Both the position numbers and the translations under genes were made by a program. The notes below the pieces were generated by a model. It saw only the letters and a list, made by a program, of their open reading frames with translations. It searched no databases and had not been told where the DNA came from. From Porphyromonas sp. (GTDB lineage Bacteria; Bacteroidota; Bacteroidia; Bacteroidales; Porphyromonadaceae), in contig JASBZJ010000054.1 of NCBI GenBank assembly GCA_029983495.1, positions 1-10,354 on the forward strand: DNA of 10,354 nt. The letters are read 5' to 3'. This document shows, in pieces, positions 6,555-10,354 of this stretch. Every line of letters starts with the position of its first letter. The stretch's first letter is position 1.

Positions 6555-6834
6555 TTGAGACAGAAGAGTATGATCCTACAAAGAACTCGTTATAGTGAAG
6601 AGTTAATGGTAAAATTACCCCGAGCGAAAGAAAGGAACTAAAAAAGAGCAATGCTATTATAACCAAGAAACAGCACTCTACAACCGATGACCAGAGGTTG
6701 GCTTGAAGTAGTGTAGTATTTGCGAAGTGCCAGATGGTAGACTTTCGGATTTATTATTCCCCTAATTTTTTATGCGAAACGTACTTTACCTCGGCTAGTA
6801 CTGTGTGTAACGAGAAAATAGCCGAAAGCTGATA
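6555..6834 (+). other. Long 5' leader region of the protease gene with hairpins
   Basis: There is no gene of normal size in this interval. It contains a second copy of AAGAACTCGTT (6581-6591) from the terminator's 3' arm, and a small GGTA/TACC hairpin (6608-6619). A nested pairing follows at about 6672-6731: GCACT with AGTGC, CTAC with GTAG, AACC with GGTT. A 7-pair stem lies just before the start codon. Two short open frames are present, 6570-6641 (23 codons) and 6734-6832 (32 codons, ending two bases before the ATG at 6835); neither has recognisable features. The interval may be an untranslated regulatory leader; no known riboswitch class was recognised. Confidence 0.4.
6791..6825 (+). promoter_or_regulatory. 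Start-proximal stem-loop before the protease gene
   Basis: TCGGCTA (6791-6797) pairs perfectly with TAGCCGA (6819-6825), leaving a 21-base loop. It ends nine bases before ATG 6835 and 51 bases before ATG 6877. If the upper ATG were used, the stem would crowd the ribosome footprint, so it could tune translation or favour the lower ATG. Confidence 0.35.
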
Positions 6835-9800
6835 ATGAAACTTGAATTTAAAACCAAGAATAAGAACAATCATAAAATGAAAGTAAAACAAATCTGCTTG
6901 CAAGCATTTGTTGCTACAGCCGTATGCGTTTTAGCCACAGGTTATACAGCAAATGCTCAGATATCGTTTGGTGGGCAACCTGCATCCTTCGAGGAAAGCA
7001 ATGGTTCCCTCCGCTCAGCGAGTGCAGCAAATATTGCCTCAGCTTATGCTAAGCTAAACTTCAACCCCGATGACCTTAAGGCTCAGAACGAATGGAACGG
7101 AGGGGAAATGGCTACGAAACCCTTAATCATTGGGGGTATTATCCCTTTAGATGTTGACTTTGCAAAAAGCGCAACACGCCAGCAACTTGCAAATGGTACT
7201 GTAATTTACCGCTTGAAAGTATTTACTAATAACAGTGCTAAAGCAATAAGTCTTTATTATAAGGATTTCTTTATCCCGGCCGGTGGTGGACAGCTTTTTA
7301 TTTACACCCCAAACCACGATTTTGTATTGGGTGCCTATACGCACGAAACACATCCTCGCCATGAAGCTTTTGCAACCGAAATTCTTCCGGGCTCGGAGCT
7401 TGTAATGGAATATGTATGTTCACCCCTCGCTAATGAACAATTGCCATCAATTAAAATTGATGGGGTACAATATGTATTCAACGAAAGTATTGCAAATGGT
7501 ATAGCTATGGCTAAGAATGATGCTTATAATAATAAGCTTCGCGAATACGACCCTAGCGAAAACGAAAACATGGCAAAACGCCCAATGTGTACAGTTAACG
7601 CAAACTGTCCCGATGGAGATGAATGGTACGCCGAAAAAGCTAGCGTAGTACAGATTTTTATTTCATCGGGTAACTATGGTGGCTACTGCTCTGGTACATT
7701 GCTGAATAACACTAACCAGGACTTTACCCCATACATTATTACAGCAGGGCACTGCATCGGTACACACGAAGCCCTACCTACAAATAATAACTTCGACCGC
7801 TTTGTTTTTGCTTTCCACTACATCAAATCAGGTTGTAGTAACGCATCCACTTCTATGGGAACTTATAAAACTATGGTGGGTTGTACCCCCATGGCATATA
7901 GTTCAATAAGTAAGCGAAGCGATGGTTTACTTCTTCGCATTAAAGATATGATTCCCGAAAGTTACCGTGTGTATTATTCAGGTTGGGATCATTCATCTAC
8001 GCTTCCCAATAAGTTAGTCGGTTTACATCACCCCGGTGGCGATGCTATGAAAATAAGCTATTACAAACCAGTTAGCAATGCCCCTGTAACAACATCGACA
8101 TGGAGTAGCAGAGGTGATAAAAACGAGACAATAAAAGGTGGTGAAAACGACCACTTCTATTTCCGTTTTACTAAGGGCGATACTTTTGGTGGTTCATCGG
8201 GTTCTGGTTTATGGAATGCCGACCACAAACTTGTAGGAACTCTTTCGGGAGGTAGCGATGGAATGTCATGTAACGAAGGGACACAGCTTTATGGTCGCCT
8301 TTTTGCTCACTGGGATAAATACGCTAGTGTAACGGATCCTGCTACGAATGTAAAAGCCGCCATGAAATCGTTCCTCGACCCTAGTGGAAATGGAACAGCT
8401 ATGACGTTAAATGGAACATGGCGTACCGAAAATGCGCGAACTGTTGAACCTATTAAATACCTAAGCGTTGTTCCCAATTTCAAGAAAAACGAAATTAAAG
8501 TTTCGTGGGAGGATATAAAGCGAAATACATACCCTTCACATTGGAAGCTTACCTATCAACTCTATCGAAATGGCGAATTCCTAAAAGAATTCGATGCTAA
8601 TACAACAACTTTTACCGAATCGTTTAAGGAAGCCACTGCTAATGCAAGTGGCGAGAATGCTGTCTTTTATGGTGTTGTTGTGCGCTATAGTTTTGAGAGC
8701 ACTCCCATAAATGGTGATAAATACAACGGTAATAAACCTTATACTTATACTGATAGTGAAATGGTAGGCAATGGTGTTGCCCTTGCTCCATTAGTTATGC
8801 GAATTCCAGTAAATTCAAAAGTTAATAAGGAGGGAACTGGCTCTGAAAACGGAGAGGTTCAATTGGACTGGAAACCCGCATCAAACATGCAGGAAATATC
8901 GGTATTTGGCTACCCCGAAAAGAACGGAGGCAAGCTTGAGCTTAAGCAGATGAAGATTCCACACCTCCTAGTTTACGATTATACTGGACATTGGGTTGCC
9001 GCAAAACGTGTAAAAATAGGTAGCAGGTTCAACATTAGCCAACTTATCGACCCCGTTATTGATAAGGAAAATAATAAGATGGCTACAACAACACTATATT
9101 ACGTTAATTCGGTTCGGGTAATACCTGCAGCAAGGCCAGCAGTAGGCGAAAAATACTCGATTGAGGTATACGGTAGTAACGAAAAATCGGCGAAAGTTGA
9201 TTTTGAAGTTCCTAAGGACTGGAAGCCAGGTGAATTTATTGAAGTTAAACTTAACCGACCCTTTAAAATTGATCCAACACAGGAGCTCATTGTTGCTTTT
9301 GTATTAGATAACGCAAAATCAAAAACAGGCAGTTCGGCAGGTATAATGGTTTATCCAGCTAATGAAACAGATCGTAGCCACACTCACTATGGTGTAGCAA
9401 TAGGCATGGATAATTCAATATACTATTCTGGCGCAACAATTAATTCGATTGGTCTTAAGGTTGATCTTCTTGGTTACCCCGCAATTCGCCCAATTATTAC
9501 TACTAGTGGTCAGCCTTCTGACGTGAATGCACCAAACGTAAATATGGTTGCAAAGACTAATATTGCAGTACCATTACCAAAAATCCTTGGATATCGCATG
9601 TTCCGTAATGGTAAGCTTATAACACTTTCGAATAATGGCAAGGATTATTATAATGGCTACTTTGCCACCTATCGAAGTGCAGATATTAAGAAAACCGATA
9701 CCTATGAGGCTGAAGTCGTTTACGATGTAGAGGATCCAAGCCAACTAAGCATAAATAATATCGACGCTGGTAAAATCGTTGCAGTTTTCCCCACAAAGCT

Positions 9801-9996
9801 AGCTAGCGATGGAATAATAAACATTGAAAACGCAAACTTAGTGAGCGAGCTTATTGTTTATAGCCTTAATGGAACGGAGGTTAAAAGGGTTATTAACCCC
9901 TCAGCACAAGTGTCGTTGTCTGAACTTGCTGAAGGTAATTATGTTGTAGTTCTTAAAACAGCTACGGGTAACATTACAACCAATATAGTTCGTTAA
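6835..9996 (+). CDS. Secreted trypsin-fold serine endopeptidase with T9SS sorting domain
   Basis: A 1053-residue precursor; numbering is from ATG 6835. A second ATG at 6877 (residue 15) follows an A-rich stretch and gives a more compact signal peptide, MKVKQICLQAFVATAVC...ANA, cleaved near residue 41; it may be the true start. Residues about 42-250 form a pro-region with the beta pattern seen in lysyl-endopeptidase precursors (FIPAGGGQLFIYTPN, LPGSELVMEY). The S1-type catalytic domain (about 252-515) shows TAGHC with H306, SDGLLL with D363, and GGSSGSG with S455. C285 and C307 fit the chymotrypsin 42-58 disulfide. D449, six residues before S455, occupies the trypsin Asp189 position, suggesting cleavage after Arg or Lys. 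Residues 540-650 look fibronectin-like (YQLYRNGEFL), 685-885 resemble a jelly-roll adhesin module, and about 980-1053 are a T9SS C-terminal sorting domain (VYSLNGTEV, LAEGNYVVVLKT). It is likely exported and cell-surface-attached or released. A long structured leader precedes it and a hairpin terminator follows. Confidence 0.9.
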   Translation: MKLEFKTKNKNNHKMKVKQICLQAFVATAVCVLATGYTANAQISFGGQPASFEESNGSLRSASAANIASAYAKLNFNPDDLKAQNEWNGGEMATKPLIIGGIIPLDVDFAKSATRQQLANGTVIYRLKVFTNNSAKAISLYYKDFFIPAGGGQLFIYTPNHDFVLGAYTHETHPRHEAFATEILPGSELVMEYVCSPLANEQLPSIKIDGVQYVFNESIANGIAMAKNDAYNNKLREYDPSENENMAKRPMCTVNANCPDGDEWYAEKASVVQIFISSGNYGGYCSGTLLNNTNQDFTPYIITAGHCIGTHEALPTNNNFDRFVFAFHYIKSGCSNASTSMGTYKTMVGCTPMAYSSISKRSDGLLLRIKDMIPESYRVYYSGWDHSSTLPNKLVGLHHPGGDAMKISYYKPVSNAPVTTSTWSSRGDKNETIKGGENDHFYFRFTKGDTFGGSSGSGLWNADHKLVGTLSGGSDGMSCNEGTQLYGRLFAHWDKYASVTDPATNVKAAMKSFLDPSGNGTAMTLNGTWRTENARTVEPIKYLSVVPNFKKNEIKVSWEDIKRNTYPSHWKLTYQLYRNGEFLKEFDANTTTFTESFKEATANASGENAVFYGVVVRYSFESTPINGDKYNGNKPYTYTDSEMVGNGVALAPLVMRIPVNSKVNKEGTGSENGEVQLDWKPASNMQEISVFGYPEKNGGKLELKQMKIPHLLVYDYTGHWVAAKRVKIGSRFNISQLIDPVIDKENNKMATTTLYYVNSVRVIPAARPAVGEKYSIEVYGSNEKSAKVDFEVPKDWKPGEFIEVKLNRPFKIDPTQELIVAFVLDNAKSKTGSSAGIMVYPANETDRSHTHYGVAIGMDNSIYYSGATINSIGLKVDLLGYPAIRPIITTSGQPSDVNAPNVNMVAKTNIAVPLPKILGYRMFRNGKLITLSNNGKDYYNGYFATYRSADIKKTDTYEAEVVYDVEDPSQLSINNIDAGKIVAVFPTKLASDGIINIENANLVSELIVYSLNGTEVKRVINPSAQVSLSELAEGNYVVVLKTATGNITTNIVR

Positions 9997-10035
9997 TCAA
10001 TCGAGCTTTAGTTCCCTTCGTGGGTACAAAATACC

Positions 10036-10067
10036 GAGGGTGGGTTAGTTTTTACTAGCGCACCCTC
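10036..10067. terminator. Strong hairpin terminator between convergent genes
   Basis: GAGGGTGGGTTAGT (10036-10049) pairs with ACTAGCGCACCCTC (10054-10067) around a TTTT loop: 14 positions, with one G-G mismatch and one G-U pair. It lies 39 bases after the protease stop and is followed by TTATTGT on the + strand. On the minus strand an A/T-rich ATTTTGTA follows two bases beyond the stem. It probably ends transcription of the protease gene and may also serve nadK. The 74 bases from 10068 to 10141 hold no further recognisable feature. Confidence 0.7.
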
Positions 10068-10141
10068 TTATTGTATAAAGTCCTTTGCAATGCCTCCGTT
10101 AGCAACTGAAGAAAGAGAGTCCTTTTAGAGGGGTATTTCGT

Positions 10142-10354
10142 TTAATTTTCTCGAACAGATTCTCCCCAAAGTAGCTTTGAACGTACAACTTCGGCAAACG
10201 ACCTTTTTCGCAATCTTACTATACGAACTCTTTTGCCCGATAGTTTTATCGATAATGCTGATTCAATAGGCATAAGGAAAATTTTCCCATCAACGGTTAC
10301 AGAGTAGTCTTTGGCACGAGCGGTAACAGTTATATCTATATCAACCGAATCGGG
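10142..10354 (-). CDS. nadK: NAD kinase, C-terminal part (5' end outside window)
   Basis: Minus-strand frame open from the window edge to TAA at 10142-10144, giving the last 70 residues of a protein that begins beyond the window. NAD kinase phosphorylates NAD to NADP with ATP in the cytoplasm. The fragment contains DSVDIDITVTARAKDYSVTV followed by DGK, matching the late beta-sandwich region with the conserved vDG turn of the family. It ends in SFAEVVRSKLLWGESVREN, which resembles the F-x-x-x-(L/V)R-x-KLxWG terminus typical of bacterial and especially Bacteroidota NAD kinases. The GGDGT and NE/D active-site motifs lie in the missing part. The gene converges on the protease gene, with a shared hairpin terminator between. 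Identification rests on a short C-terminal segment, but the KLLWG ending is distinctive. Confidence 0.82.
   Translation of the reverse strand, partial: PDSVDIDITVTARAKDYSVTVDGKIFLMPIESALSIKLSGKRVRIVRLRKRSFAEVVRSKLLWGESVREN

Noticed and set aside
6300..6834. RNase P RNA, tmRNA, SRP RNA or tRNA in the long gap
   Set aside because: None of the recognisable conserved cores was seen: no GAGGAAAGTCC-like segment, no tmRNA tag frame, no SRP GGAAG/AGCA apical loop, and no tRNA T-loop or cloverleaf.
7147..9290. Minus-strand frames within the protease gene (7147-7362 and 9099-9290)
   Set aside because: They are antisense to a continuous, well-supported protein and have no start context or recognisable product.
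1..10354. Mobile element, CRISPR array or phage signature
   Set aside because: No transposase, integrase, terminal inverted repeats or regularly spaced repeats were found; gene content is ordinary chromosomal.

Overview
The window looks like a chromosomal segment of a Bacteroidota bacterium, probably a Bacteroidales member. The evidence is a secreted protease with a type IX secretion (T9SS) C-terminal sorting domain, a DUF3078 outer-membrane protein, TAnnTTTG-type promoter elements, start codons without Shine-Dalgarno sequences, and AT-leaning coding sequence. Genus cannot be fixed from the sequence alone.

Left part (1-6126): six genes on the + strand, mostly with short gaps. They are the 3' part of glnS (glutaminyl-tRNA synthetase), a DedA-family membrane protein, the peroxide-sensing regulator oxyR, a short-chain-dehydrogenase-type L-threonine 3-dehydrogenase, an exported L,D-transpeptidase-like protein of the YkuD_2 type, and a DUF3078 beta-barrel protein. 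The set mixes housekeeping with envelope and stress functions; the short gaps (24-100 bases) allow partial co-transcription, but an internal promoter is visible before the DUF3078 gene.

Middle (6127-6834): a gene-poor gap of about 700 bases that is not empty. It holds a textbook Bacteroidota promoter (TTTG, 19 bases, TACCTTTG), several strong hairpins, a 36-codon open frame whose ATG lies at the tip of one hairpin, and a strong intrinsic terminator. Together they look like an independent transcription unit for a small structured RNA, possibly with a small membrane peptide. A second TAnnTTTG element follows, then a leader of roughly 280-320 bases with further hairpins ahead of the protease gene. 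This gap is the least explained and most interesting part of the window.

Right part (6835-10354): a large secreted trypsin-fold serine endopeptidase (signal peptide, pro-region, S1-type catalytic domain, fibronectin-like and jelly-roll-like modules, T9SS sorting domain), followed by a strong hairpin terminator. The 3' end of an NAD kinase gene converges on it from the minus strand and runs out of the window.
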